A stretch of 64,000 bases of DNA from Cytophagaceae bacterium (GTDB taxonomy: Bacteria; Bacteroidota; Bacteroidia; Cytophagales; JAIYAX01): positions 124,001-188,000 of the forward strand of contig JAIYAX010000025.1 in NCBI GenBank assembly GCA_027488815.1. The letters run 5' to 3'. Of the stretch, positions 14,699-23,600 are shown piece after piece. The notes beneath the pieces are model-generated. The model was not told the DNA's origin. It worked only from the letters and a program-made list of their open reading frames with translations, and did not search any database. Position 1 is the stretch's first letter; each line of letters opens with the position of its first letter. Position numbers and translations under genes: made by a program.

Positions 14699-15823
14699 AT
14701 GAAGTTTCTAGTTTCCTCAAACGCATTACTGAAGCAGCTCAATGCCGTCAGTGGGGTGATCACCTCAAGTCCTGTAGTTCCTATTTTGGAAAATTTCCTT
14801 TTTGAGATTAATGACGGTGTATTGACCATTACTGCATCAGATTTGCAGACGTCAATGATTACAGAAATGCCGGTAGAGAGCAAAGACAAAGGCAAAATCG
14901 CCGTTCCTGCACGCATATTGATCGACACCTTAAGGAATTTACCAGAACAACCCGTAAATTTTTCTGTCGACGAAGACACCTACACCATAGAAATCAGCTC
15001 AGATAACGGAAGGTATAAACTTGCAGGTGAAAATGCCACTGATTTTCCCAAGGTGCCTACCGCCAGTTCAAACTTCAGCATTGAAATGCCTGCCGCTATT
15101 CTGGAGAAGGCCATTTCCAATACCATTATTGCCGCTTCAAACGATGAGCTTAGGCCTTCCATGATGGGCGTTTTTGTTGATTTGAGTGAAACCTCAACCA
15201 CTTTTGTAGCTACTGACGGCCACAGGCTTATCCGCTACCGCAGGGTTGACCTGGCTTCTGATGCAAACACTTCAATCATTATCCCTAAAAAATCACTTAA
15301 CCTGTTGAAAAGCAGCATCCCAACGGATCAAACGATGGCGAGGCTTGAGTTTAACGGTTCCAATGCCTTCATCTCTTTTGCCAATATTCAAATGATTTGC
15401 AGGCTCATCGATGAGCGCTTCCCTGATTACCAGAACGCAATACCGGTAAACAATCCCAATCAGTTGTTTATTGACAGGGCTGAACTGCTCAATTCTCTTA
15501 AGAGGATATCAATCTATGCCAATAAAACCACCCATCAAGTAAGGCTAAAGATTGCTGGTAGTGAGTTGCAAATCTCTGCGGAAGACCTTGACTTTTCGAA
15601 TGAAGCCAACGAACGATTGGCTTGTGAATACGAAGGTCAGGACATGGAGATTGGATTTAATGCTAAGTTCCTGGTGGAGATGCTGAGCAATCTGGAAGCA
15701 AAAAGGGTTTGCATGCACTTATCTGCCCCTAACCGGGCCGGTCTGATCACCCCTGCCGAGCAGGCAACCAATGAGGATATCCTCATGCTCGTGATGCCGG
15801 TTATGTTGACCAACTACGCCTGA
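14699..15823 (+). CDS. dnaN: DNA polymerase III beta subunit (sliding clamp)
   Basis: 374 residues starting MKFLVSSNALLKQLNAVSGV, a standard DnaN N-terminus. Internal landmarks are PVVPILENFLF, FVATDGHRLIRYR in the middle domain and the terminal LMLVMPVML. As a dimeric ring it holds the replicative polymerase on DNA. It follows the gld/DUF4340 genes with its own promoter candidate and overlaps the convergent Rieske gene by 10 bases at the 3' end. Confidence 0.97.
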   Translation: MKFLVSSNALLKQLNAVSGVITSSPVVPILENFLFEINDGVLTITASDLQTSMITEMPVESKDKGKIAVPARILIDTLRNLPEQPVNFSVDEDTYTIEISSDNGRYKLAGENATDFPKVPTASSNFSIEMPAAILEKAISNTIIAASNDELRPSMMGVFVDLSETSTTFVATDGHRLIRYRRVDLASDANTSIIIPKKSLNLLKSSIPTDQTMARLEFNGSNAFISFANIQMICRLIDERFPDYQNAIPVNNPNQLFIDRAELLNSLKRISIYANKTTHQVRLKIAGSELQISAEDLDFSNEANERLACEYEGQDMEIGFNAKFLVEMLSNLEAKRVCMHLSAPNRAGLITPAEQATNEDILMLVMPVMLTNYA

Positions 15824-16167
15824 TCATTTAGGTCAATAAACAACCCCTCAGGCCTGAGCTCTACAGGGTAGGCCTTTAAGTCGTTGCACATTCCCTTGAG
15901 ATCCTTTCCGCTGCGAAGGTCAAAAGTATACCGGTGAAAGGGACATTCTATTCGATCGTCTTGCAGGCATTTTCCTTCTGAGAGGGGAGCCCCCTGATGA
16001 GGGCAGGCATTATCTACTGCATAAAAACCATCAGAAAGCCTTACCAGGCAGATTTCCTTTTGTCCGGCCAATACTTTGGCAGGCCTATGTAAGGCGATTT
16101 GGGCGCAGGCTTCCTCAGAAGAAGCGAACAGTTTAAAGCGAACCGGCTTCCTTCGACTGAACCACAT
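15814..16167 (-). CDS. Rieske [2Fe-2S] ferredoxin-like protein
   Basis: 117 residues. The cluster-binding motifs are CPHQGAPLSEG and CPFHRYTFDL, i.e. Cys-x-His and Cys-x2-His, as in ferredoxin components of non-haem dioxygenases and NirD-like proteins. No signal peptide or membrane segment, so it is probably a soluble electron carrier or a regulatory iron-sulfur protein; no partner oxygenase is encoded nearby. It is the last gene of uvrD-DUF4290-murA and its ATG overlaps the murA stop (TAATG). Confidence 0.88.
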   Translation of the reverse strand: MWFSRRKPVRFKLFASSEEACAQIALHRPAKVLAGQKEICLVRLSDGFYAVDNACPHQGAPLSEGKCLQDDRIECPFHRYTFDLRSGKDLKGMCNDLKAYPVELRPEGLFIDLNDQA

Positions 16168-17474
16168 TAAGAAACCCGTTGTATGCTTGCTCCCAGTGCG
16201 TTAAGCCGGACATCAATTTGCTGATATCCACGGTCAATCTGCTCCACATTAAGTATGGTGCTTTTTCCTTTGGCTGAAAGGGCAGCAATAAGTAAGGCTA
16301 CTCCAGCCCGGATATCCGGAGAGGTCATGGTGATACCTTTGAGAGCAATAGATCGGTCAAGACCTATGACCGTGGCTCTGTGAGGATCACACAGAATGAT
16401 TTTAGCACCCATGTCGATGAGTTTGTCTACGAAGAACAACCTGCTCTCAAACATCTTTTGGTGTATCAATACCGTACCCCTTGCCTGAGTGGCTACAACC
16501 AGCACGATACTAAGCAAGTCAGGAGTGAAGCCCGGCCAGGGAGCATCAGCTATGGTAAGTATGGAGCCATCGATGAAGGTGTCAATTTCATAGGGTTTGC
16601 TTCCCATGACATAAAGATCATCTCCTTTGACTTGAATGTCTATCCCCATGCGTTGAAAAACCTGAGGGATAAGCCCAAGATGGTCAACTCCGACATTTTT
16701 AATGGTAAGATCAGAGGCAGTCATAGCAGCGAGGCCAATGAAGCTACCGATCTCGATCATATCCGGCAACATCCTATGGCTGGCTCCTCCCAGTTGCTGA
16801 ACTCCCTCAATTTGGAGCAGGTTGGAGCCTATTCCTGAAATCTTTGCTCCCATACGGTTAAGCATCAGGCATAATTGCTGAATGTAGGGCTCACATGCAG
16901 CGTTAAACAGGGTCGTGCGTCCTTTTGCCAGGACTGCTGCCATTAACAGGTTAGCTGTTCCAGTGACAGAAGCTTCATCCAACAGCATGTAGGTGCCTTG
17001 CAGTTGGGTGGCATCTACTTCGTAGGAGCTACTTTCGGCATCGTAGTGGAATTTGGCACCAAGCTTTTCAAAGCCGATAAAGTGTGTATCTAATCTTCTT
17101 CTTCCAATTTTATCTCCACCGGGGCTTGGTATCCGGCTCTTGCCAAATCTGGCCAGCAAGGGGCCAAGCAACATTATGCTTCCCCTGAGTGCTGCAGCTT
17201 TACGGGCATATTGTTCACTGAATTGGTACTCAAGATTGACCTGACTGGCTGTGAACCTACAACTGTCCGGACTTAATCGTTCGACCTTTACACCCAAATC
17301 AGCAATCAGCTCAATGAGTTTATTTACATCGACGATGTCCGGAATGTTCTCGATGAGAACAGGCTCTTCGGTGAGCAATACCGCACAAAGAATTTGTAGG
17401 GCCTCATTTTTGGCTCCCTGAGGTTCGATCTGACCACTCAGCTTGCGGCCGCCTTCGATGATGAAACTCGACAT
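16167..17474 (-). CDS. murA: UDP-N-acetylglucosamine 1-carboxyvinyltransferase (Asp-type)
   Basis: 435 residues, the normal MurA length. It transfers enolpyruvate from PEP to UDP-GlcNAc, the first committed step of peptidoglycan synthesis. Conserved segments are GAKNEALQILCAVLLT with the catalytic-region Lys22 and Asn23, RGSIMLLGPLLARFG, and VDHLGLIPQVFQRMG. The active-site loop reads PGGDKIGRRRLDTH, with Asp121 where E. coli MurA has Cys115. Asp at this site still supports catalysis but makes the enzyme insensitive to fosfomycin in other bacteria. The gene is coupled by TAATG overlaps to both neighbours. Confidence 0.97.
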   Translation of the reverse strand: MSSFIIEGGRKLSGQIEPQGAKNEALQILCAVLLTEEPVLIENIPDIVDVNKLIELIADLGVKVERLSPDSCRFTASQVNLEYQFSEQYARKAAALRGSIMLLGPLLARFGKSRIPSPGGDKIGRRRLDTHFIGFEKLGAKFHYDAESSSYEVDATQLQGTYMLLDEASVTGTANLLMAAVLAKGRTTLFNAACEPYIQQLCLMLNRMGAKISGIGSNLLQIEGVQQLGGASHRMLPDMIEIGSFIGLAAMTASDLTIKNVGVDHLGLIPQVFQRMGIDIQVKGDDLYVMGSKPYEIDTFIDGSILTIADAPWPGFTPDLLSIVLVVATQARGTVLIHQKMFESRLFFVDKLIDMGAKIILCDPHRATVIGLDRSIALKGITMTSPDIRAGVALLIAALSAKGKSTILNVEQIDRGYQQIDVRLNALGASIQRVS

Positions 17475-18139
17475 TAGCGGTTTCTGTTCTTTTTCTTAAA
17501 TGGCTTACGGTGATGTCCCTGGCCTCCGCTTTGGTTACGTGGCGTCCATTCACGGATTGGGATGACAGAGTCAAACAAATTACCCTCTGTGACTTTCTCC
17601 AATGGCAGACTTAGATTACCGTCTGAAAGTTCAAGTATGTGTTTGAGAATGACTTTGTCGTCCACATTGTCTTTGTTCCAGGTGGTGTAGAAGCTTTTCA
17701 TGAGCTTACCCAGATAGATGATACCACCTTCTCTCTCCTCAGGATCTTCCAGTTTGCTGATGGCATCGACCATCCCCTGAAGCGACTTGCCATAGTATTT
17801 GTAACGAATACCGGTTTGCTTGTAGGAGATGTGGTCTGGCTTACGCTGAAAAACCGCCGGGTCAGGCACAGGATACGGGCCATCAACATCGAGCTTAAAG
17901 TCTGAGATATAAAAGAGGTGGTCCCAAAGCTTTTGGCTATGGTCCTGCCCGTCTTTCATGTTTGGGTTGAGTTGCCTCATCAGCTCTACCAATACAAAGG
18001 CTCCGTCAGTTCTCTTCTGTCGGTCTTCTATTGTCATAAGGTAGTCGATCAGGTTTTGTACGTTGCTTCCGTACTCTTTCAGTTTTACAGGTCTCTTGGT
18101 ACTTTCTAAGCGTACCGGCACTATCACTTCTTGCTCCAC
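17474..18139 (-). CDS. DUF4290 family protein
   Basis: 221 residues. The N-terminal part KLKEYGSNVQNLIDYLMTI followed by DRQKRTDGAFVLVELMRQLNP is characteristic of DUF4290, a Bacteroidota family of unknown function. The C-terminal tail is basic and rich in Gly, His, Lys and Arg (GGQGHHRKPFKKKNRNR), which may bind nucleic acid. It lies between uvrD (4-base gap) and murA (TAATG overlap), an arrangement common in this phylum; a shared job with either neighbour is not evident. Confidence 0.85.
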   Translation of the reverse strand: MEQEVIVPVRLESTKRPVKLKEYGSNVQNLIDYLMTIEDRQKRTDGAFVLVELMRQLNPNMKDGQDHSQKLWDHLFYISDFKLDVDGPYPVPDPAVFQRKPDHISYKQTGIRYKYYGKSLQGMVDAISKLEDPEEREGGIIYLGKLMKSFYTTWNKDNVDDKVILKHILELSDGNLSLPLEKVTEGNLFDSVIPIREWTPRNQSGGQGHHRKPFKKKNRNR

Positions 18140-18143
18140 AATA

Positions 18144-20381
18144 TCAGGGCTGAGGGGTCAGTATTTTTAATTTAGCAAAACTAAGTAATAAAGTTTTCTC
18201 TCCGACTGCATCAAATAAGATGCGGGCCTTTCGGTCTGCTCCATTATTATCGACTTCTATCACCTGGCCGAAGCCAAACTTTGGGTGTTCAATGCGCATC
18301 CCTTGTCTCAGTTCGTTGTTATCACTGGGGACAAAATCGGCAGAGGGTGTATGAACCACCCGCTGTACTGTCTTTGCAGGGCTGGCTTTGATCCTGAAAA
18401 CTTTTTCAAATTGCTCTACCTCCGGATTTTTTATAAAGGCTTTGGTAGAACGCAGGAATTTGGGGTCTATTTCACTCAGAAACCTGCTGGGTTCGCAGCT
18501 TTTTAGTCTTCCAAAATGGTACCTGGTGATGGCATAGGAAAGCGTTAACTTTTTTTCTGCACGGGTAACTGCTACGTAAAACAGCCGTCGTTCTTCTTCC
18601 AAATCAGCACGGCTGGTGATCATCATTTGCGATGGGAAGAGGTCTTCCTCCAGGCCAACCACAAACACATGCTTGAATTCCAATCCTTTGGCAGAGTGAA
18701 TGGTCATCAGCGTGACCGTATCATCATCCTGTTGTTCGGCACGGTCTGCGTCGGTGATCAGGGCAATTTCCTGCAAATAAGCACCCAGGCTATGATCTTC
18801 AACTTCAGGGTTCACCACAAATTCTTTGATACCGTTCAATAATTCCTGAACGTTTTCATAGCGGGCTACTCCCTCCACTGTTTTATCGTCATACAGTTCT
18901 TTCAGCAAGCCGGAGGTTTTGGCTATCTCCATGGCTGAGTCGAAAGCATCTTTTTGGGCAACACTGATCTTAAACCGTTTGATCATATTTACAAACTCCT
19001 GGACAGGTGCAGCCGAACGACCGCTTATGGCCTTATCAGCGTGTTCAAGTGCCTCCCATAAGCTGATCCCCTGCTCATCGGCAAATACGATAAGCCGGCT
19101 GACTGTGCTGTCACCAATGCCTCTTTTGGGTAAGTTGATGATACGCTTGAGGGCTTCCTCATCGTTGGAGTTGATGATAAAGCGAAGGTAGGAGAGGAGG
19201 TCTTTAATTTCTTTTCTCTGGTAAAAGGATACCCCGCCCACAATTTTGTAACGAATGTTGAGCCGCCTCAGGGCCTCTTCCATGGCTCTTGACTGGGCGT
19301 TGGTTCTGTAAAGAATGGCGAAGTCCTTGTTGCGGAGATTCTCCCTCATCTTTTCCTCAAAAATGCTGGTAGCCACAAGTTTGCCTTCTTCATTATCTGA
19401 GTTGGCCTTCAAAAGATCAATGAGCGTACCTAGTTCGTTTCCGGTCCAGACCTCTTTGCGCAGCTGGGCTTTGTTTTTTCGAATGATCGAGTTGGCAGCC
19501 TCTACGATGTTTCCGGTTGAGCGATAGTTTTGCTCTAGTTTAAAGACCTTCAGGTCAGGATAGTCTTTTTCAAAGTTCAGGATGTTCTGAATGTCAGCAC
19601 CTCTGAAAGCATAAATGCTTTGGGCATCATCACCTACAACACAAATATTCTGCTCCTTGGCTGAAAGCTTGCGTGTAATGAGGTATTGAGAAACATTGGT
19701 GTCCTGAAATTCATCAACCATGCTGTATCTGAACCTTGCCTGGTATTTGTAAAGCACGTCCAGATTGTTTTTGAACAATATGTTGGTGTTCAACAGGAGG
19801 TCATCAAAATCCATAGCAGATGCTTTGAAGCAACGTTCCTGGTATATTTTGTACAAGTTACCGATCTGCGGTCGACCGGTTTCTTTGTCATAATCTGCAA
19901 AGCTCGGATCAGCTAGATACTGAGCATAGGTGATCAACCTGTTTTTGGCACTTGAAATGCGGTTGAGCACCAGTGAAGGCTTATACAGTTTGTCATCAAG
20001 ATCCTGTTCTTTAACAATGGACTTGATCAATGATTTGGAGTCATCCGTGTCGTAAATGGTAAAATTGGCCGGGAAGCCTAAATGATGCGCTTCCACCCTT
20101 AAAATTCGGGCAAACACCGAGTGGAAGGTGCCCATCATAAGCCCCCGTGCATCAGGACCTACCAATTGCTCGATACGTTTTCTCATCTCCCTGGCCGCTT
20201 TGTTGGTAAAAGTTAGGGCCAGAATTGAAAAGGGGTCCACCCCTTTTTCAAGCAAATGGGCTATGCGGTAAGTTAGAACACGGGTTTTGCCGGAGCCTGC
20301 ACCTGCGATAATCATCACCGGCCCCTCCGTCTGCATGACTGCCGCCTTTTGAGCTTCATTCAGTCCTGATAAATAATCCAT
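18144..20381 (-). CDS. uvrD: UvrD/PcrA-type superfamily 1 DNA helicase
   Basis: 745 residues. Motifs are in the usual order: Q-motif LNEAQKAAV, Walker A AGAGSGKT (26-33), LALTFTNKAAREM, VDEFQDTN, VVGDDAQSIYAFRGAD, KLEQNYRS, and VTLMTIHSAKGLEF with VAVTRA near the end. It unwinds DNA 3'-5' during nucleotide-excision and mismatch repair and removes stalled complexes. The C-terminal region has the Tudor-like RIEHPKFGFGQVIEV segment found in UvrD/PcrA. It is the first gene of a four-gene minus-strand operon. Confidence 0.95.
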   Translation of the reverse strand: MDYLSGLNEAQKAAVMQTEGPVMIIAGAGSGKTRVLTYRIAHLLEKGVDPFSILALTFTNKAAREMRKRIEQLVGPDARGLMMGTFHSVFARILRVEAHHLGFPANFTIYDTDDSKSLIKSIVKEQDLDDKLYKPSLVLNRISSAKNRLITYAQYLADPSFADYDKETGRPQIGNLYKIYQERCFKASAMDFDDLLLNTNILFKNNLDVLYKYQARFRYSMVDEFQDTNVSQYLITRKLSAKEQNICVVGDDAQSIYAFRGADIQNILNFEKDYPDLKVFKLEQNYRSTGNIVEAANSIIRKNKAQLRKEVWTGNELGTLIDLLKANSDNEEGKLVATSIFEEKMRENLRNKDFAILYRTNAQSRAMEEALRRLNIRYKIVGGVSFYQRKEIKDLLSYLRFIINSNDEEALKRIINLPKRGIGDSTVSRLIVFADEQGISLWEALEHADKAISGRSAAPVQEFVNMIKRFKISVAQKDAFDSAMEIAKTSGLLKELYDDKTVEGVARYENVQELLNGIKEFVVNPEVEDHSLGAYLQEIALITDADRAEQQDDDTVTLMTIHSAKGLEFKHVFVVGLEEDLFPSQMMITSRADLEEERRLFYVAVTRAEKKLTLSYAITRYHFGRLKSCEPSRFLSEIDPKFLRSTKAFIKNPEVEQFEKVFRIKASPAKTVQRVVHTPSADFVPSDNNELRQGMRIEHPKFGFGQVIEVDNNGADRKARILFDAVGEKTLLLSFAKLKILTPQP

Positions 20382-20390
20382 TCAGGGAAT

Positions 20391-20398
20391 TAATTTTG
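20391..20398 (+). promoter_or_regulatory. Candidate -7 box for the DUF3109 gene
   Basis: TAATTTTG fits TAnnTTTG and lies 59 bases upstream of the ATG at 20458 in the divergent gap with uvrD. Only a weak CTG lies near the -33 position. Confidence 0.35.
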
Positions 20399-20422
20399 TA
20401 AGCAATTTAGCCATTCTAATGG

Positions 20423-20437
20423 CCCTTTCCGAAAGGG
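20423..20437. promoter_or_regulatory. 15-bp perfect palindrome between uvrD and the DUF3109 gene
   Basis: CCCTTTCCGAAAGGG is a perfect inverted repeat (7-base arms, 1-base centre) in the 76-base divergent gap. Its place between two start codons fits an operator or a small hairpin in the leader RNA; no regulator is known for it. Confidence 0.4.
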
Positions 20438-20457
20438 TTTTCCACAGCTGATTTTTC

Positions 20458-21048
20458 ATGATAGTAGTTGATCACGTGATACTTAGCGATGAAATCGCTG
20501 AAGAGTTTTTTGTTTGTGACCTTCAGCGCTGCAAAGGAGCCTGCTGCGAAGAGGGTGATTTGGGCGCTCCACTTGAGCCGGAAGAGGTTAAAGAAATCAG
20601 TCATAACCTATCTAGCATATTGCCTTACTTGAGCCCTGAGGGTAGAAAGGTTATCAATGAACAGGGACTTTTTGTGAACGATCATGAGGGTGATATCAGC
20701 ACACCAACTATTAAGGGTAAGGCATGTGCCTACAGTTATCGGGAAAATGGAGTTTTAGGCTGTGGCATAGAACGGGCCTGGAAAGAGGGCAAAAGTCTTT
20801 TTCGTAAGCCAGTTTCTTGCCATCTGTATCCTATCCGAATCAACAGGTATGATGAATTCGAAGCGGTGAACTATCACAGATGGCAAATATGCAGCCCTGC
20901 CTGTAGCCTTGGTACATCGTTGAAAGTGCCCCTTTATCGGTTTTTAAAAGAAGCCTTAATCAGAAAATATGGAGAGCCCTGGTATGGCCGCCTTTGTGAG
21001 ACTATCGAAGCTTCTTCAAAAAGCAAGCAGTCAAAAGGAAGCGATTAA
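20458..21048 (+). CDS. DUF3109 family Cys-rich protein (YkgJ-like metal cluster)
   Basis: 196 residues with the N-terminal Cys cluster [20 protein letters not shown], and further Cys in [24 protein letters not shown] and WQICSPACS. This matches DUF3109, related to the YkgJ/UPF0153 proteins thought to bind a zinc or iron-sulfur cluster. No membrane segment. The function is unknown. Its stop overlaps that of the convergent accC by 4 bases. Confidence 0.85.
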   Translation: MIVVDHVILSDEIAEEFFVCDLQRCKGACCEEGDLGAPLEPEEVKEISHNLSSILPYLSPEGRKVINEQGLFVNDHEGDISTPTIKGKACAYSYRENGVLGCGIERAWKEGKSLFRKPVSCHLYPIRINRYDEFEAVNYHRWQICSPACSLGTSLKVPLYRFLKEALIRKYGEPWYGRLCETIEASSKSKQSKGSD

Positions 21049-22388
21049 AGGTCGCTAAAATCGAAGGTATCGAGGTATTTGGTGGTGAATTTTCCAGACT
21101 TAAAACCTGGGTCATCCATTAGTTTAATGTGGAATGGAATGGTGGTTTTCACCCCTTCGATTACGAATTCATTCAATGCCCTTTTCATCCTCACAATCAC
21201 CTCTTCTCTTGACTGAGCGCTGACGATCAGCTTACCGATCATTGAGTCATAATTGGAAGGGATGGTATAGCCTGAGTAAACATGTGAGTCAATTCTGACG
21301 CCATGCCCACCCGGGATGTGCAGGGTAGTGATTCTGCCAGGGCTGGGTCTGAAGCCATTGGCCGGGTCTTCAGCATTGATCCTGCACTCCATGGAATACA
21401 GGTTGGGGTAATAGTTTTTTCCGGAAATAGGGATGCCGGCGGCCACTTTTATTTGCTCCTTGATAAGGTCATAATCGGTTACTTCTTCTGTGATGGGGTG
21501 CTCTACCTGAATACGTGTATTCATTTCCATGAAGTAGAATTCACCATGTTTATCAACCAAAAATTCAATCGTGCCTGCGCCTTCGTAATTGATGGACTGA
21601 GCTCCTGAAATCGCCGCTTGACCCATGCGCTCTCGTAGTTCCTCTGTGATAAATGGCGAAGGGGTTTCCTCTACCAGTTTTTGGTGCCGGCGTTGGATGG
21701 AGCAATCACGCTCTGACAAGTGGCACACCTTTCCATATTGGTCACCAACGATTTGTATCTCGATATGCCTGGGCTCTTCAACAAATTTTTCAAGGTAGAG
21801 ACCATCATTGCCAAAAGCTGCGCCTGCCTCATTACGGGCATCGTTCCAGGCCTTTTCAAAATCCTCATCGTTATTCACAATGCGCATTCCCTTACCGCCA
21901 CCACCTGCAGTTGCCTTCAGGATGACCGGATACTTTATTTTGTTGGCGATTTTGATGCCTTCTTTGATGTTTTTCAAAAGCCCGTCTGATCCTGGGATGG
22001 TGGGTACACCTGCTTTTTTCATGGTGGCCTTAGCAGAGGCCTTATCGCCCATAGCATTGATCATTTCAGGAGTGGGGCCGATGAATTTGATGCCATAGTC
22101 CTTGCATATCTGGCTAAACTCAGCGTTCTCGGAAAGAAAGCCATAGCCAGGGTGAATGGCATCGCAGTTGGTGATTTCGGCAGCCGAAATAATGTTTTTA
22201 ATGTTCAGGTAAGAGAGCTTGCTAGGGGCAGGGCCAATGCAAACTGACTCATCTGCAAAGCGCACATGGAGACTTTCTTTGTCGGCAGTTGAATAGACAG
22301 CAACCGTCTTGATGTTCATTTCACGACAGGTGCGCATTATTCTAAGCGCAATCTCCCCTCTGTTGGCGATGAGTATCTTTTTAAACAC
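21045..22388 (-). CDS. accC: Biotin carboxylase subunit of acetyl-CoA carboxylase
   Basis: 447 residues starting [17 protein letters not shown], the invariant AccC start. The ATP-grasp glycine loop [14 protein letters not shown] and the active-site segment [23 protein letters not shown] are intact. It carboxylates biotin on AccB using bicarbonate and ATP, the first half of malonyl-CoA formation for fatty acid synthesis. It follows accB by 41 bases, a gap largely filled by a terminator-like hairpin. Confidence 0.97.
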   Translation of the reverse strand: MFKKILIANRGEIALRIMRTCREMNIKTVAVYSTADKESLHVRFADESVCIGPAPSKLSYLNIKNIISAAEITNCDAIHPGYGFLSENAEFSQICKDYGIKFIGPTPEMINAMGDKASAKATMKKAGVPTIPGSDGLLKNIKEGIKIANKIKYPVILKATAGGGGKGMRIVNNDEDFEKAWNDARNEAGAAFGNDGLYLEKFVEEPRHIEIQIVGDQYGKVCHLSERDCSIQRRHQKLVEETPSPFITEELRERMGQAAISGAQSINYEGAGTIEFLVDKHGEFYFMEMNTRIQVEHPITEEVTDYDLIKEQIKVAAGIPISGKNYYPNLYSMECRINAEDPANGFRPSPGRITTLHIPGGHGVRIDSHVYSGYTIPSNYDSMIGKLIVSAQSREEVIVRMKRALNEFVIEGVKTTIPFHIKLMDDPGFKSGKFTTKYLDTFDFSDL

Positions 22389-22410
22389 AGTAAGTTAGTT
22401 TAGCGTTCGT

Positions 22411-22439
22411 AAAAAAACGCCTGAGCAAACTACTCAGGC
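22411..22439 (-). terminator. Intra-operon terminator between accB and accC, holding the accB stop codon
   Basis: On the minus strand GCCTGAG (22439-22433) pairs with CTCAGGC (22425-22419); the loop TAGTTTG contains the accB stop codon, and the stem is followed by G then TTTTTTT. This has the form of an intrinsic terminator sitting on the end of accB, so accC would be made from read-through transcripts or its own promoter. Confidence 0.7.
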
Positions 22440-22909
22440 TGTACGAGGAAAAGGGGCTGGTCGTATTCTACCGGGCTTGCGTTTTCAACAAGCACTTTTA
22501 CGATCTTGCCACTGATTTCTGATTCGATCTCATTAAAAAGTTTCATGGCTTCAATAATGCAGATCGTCTTTCCCTTTTTGATGCTGTCACCTACATTCAC
22601 AAAAGGAGGTGTTTCCGGATTTGATGAGCGATAAAAAGTGCCGATCATAGGCGATTTAACGGTCACTAAATTGCTGCTATCACCTGATGATTTTGCTTCT
22701 ACAGCAGGTGCAGGAGCAGCGACAGGAGGAGCAGCAAAAGTTGGTGCAGCTGCAATTGGCATGGAAGGGATGACGGTTGGCTCCACCAAGCGAACCACTC
22801 CTGTGTTTTTCTTTACGGAGATTTTGAAGGCCTCTGTTTCTACGTTTACCTCATCTAAGCCTGAGTTGGCGATGAAATCAAGCAACTCTTGTATTTCTTT
22901 TGCTTTCAT
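22430..22909 (-). CDS. accB: Biotin carboxyl carrier protein of acetyl-CoA carboxylase
   Basis: 159 residues. An N-terminal helical region (MKAKEIQELLDFIANSGLDE), a flexible Ala/Pro linker (about 50-72) and a C-terminal biotinyl domain with IIEAMKLFNEIE; Lys123 is the expected biotin site. It carries carboxybiotin between AccC and the carboxyltransferase, whose genes are not in this window. The efp gene precedes it. Confidence 0.96.
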   Translation of the reverse strand: MKAKEIQELLDFIANSGLDEVNVETEAFKISVKKNTGVVRLVEPTVIPSMPIAAAPTFAAPPVAAPAPAVEAKSSGDSSNLVTVKSPMIGTFYRSSNPETPPFVNVGDSIKKGKTICIIEAMKLFNEIESEISGKIVKVLVENASPVEYDQPLFLVQPE

Positions 22910-23021
22910 AATGGGTTCAGTATCGATTCTGAAAAGGGAAATGGTTTAGCAATTGTTTTTTCTCACAGCAATCAATCGGCAATGTTATCCAAATAAAGGA
23001 AATTCTTGCTCAAATTGTTTA

Positions 23022-23582
23022 TTATTGTTTAACACGTTCTACATAGGCACTTGTACGGGTGTCAATTTTGATCAAGGTGTCCTGATCAACAAACAATGGA
23101 ACCTGAATCACGGCTCCGGTTTCCAATGTTGCTGGCTTAAGCGTGTTGGTGGCGGTATCACCCTTTATACCTGGTTCAGTATAGGTGACCATAAGGTTGA
23201 TGAATGTTGGCAACTCAGCTGAGATAGGTTTGTCTTCCTCAAAAGCAACTTTAAGCAACATCTCTTCCTTTAAAAACTGGAGCGACTCTCCCAGAAGTGA
23301 CTCAGGGATATAAATCTGATCAAAAGTGCTTGGGTCCATCACGACAAGACTTTCACCGTCTTTGTACAGGTATTGAAATTCGCTGAATTCAACCCGCACA
23401 AATTCAATGTCTTCTCCTGCTCTGTATCTGTTTTCGAGTTGTTTACCTGACTTTACAACCCTCATTCTAACCTGTACAAATGCCCGCAGGTTGCCGGGTG
23501 TGCGGTGCTGATACTCCAAAATCTGACAGAGCTCACCATTGTGTCGGATGAAAGCACCATTGTATAAATCTGCAGTTGTCAT
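23022..23582 (-). CDS. efp: Elongation factor P (Asn-tip variant)
   Basis: 186 residues with the normal EF-P three-domain size; the start MTTADLYNGAFIRHNGELC and the end TLIKIDTRTSAYVERVKQ are standard. EF-P binds stalled ribosomes between the P and E sites and promotes peptide bond formation at consecutive prolines. The domain I loop reads HRTPGNLRAFV, so the residue at the tip, Lys34 in E. coli, is Asn31 here. Lys beta-lysylation or Arg rhamnosylation at that site is therefore not possible. It lies in the fabH-efp-accB-accC run. Confidence 0.95.
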   Translation of the reverse strand: MTTADLYNGAFIRHNGELCQILEYQHRTPGNLRAFVQVRMRVVKSGKQLENRYRAGEDIEFVRVEFSEFQYLYKDGESLVVMDPSTFDQIYIPESLLGESLQFLKEEMLLKVAFEEDKPISAELPTFINLMVTYTEPGIKGDTATNTLKPATLETGAVIQVPLFVDQDTLIKIDTRTSAYVERVKQ

Positions 23583-23600
23583 GTTACAAGATTTGAATTC

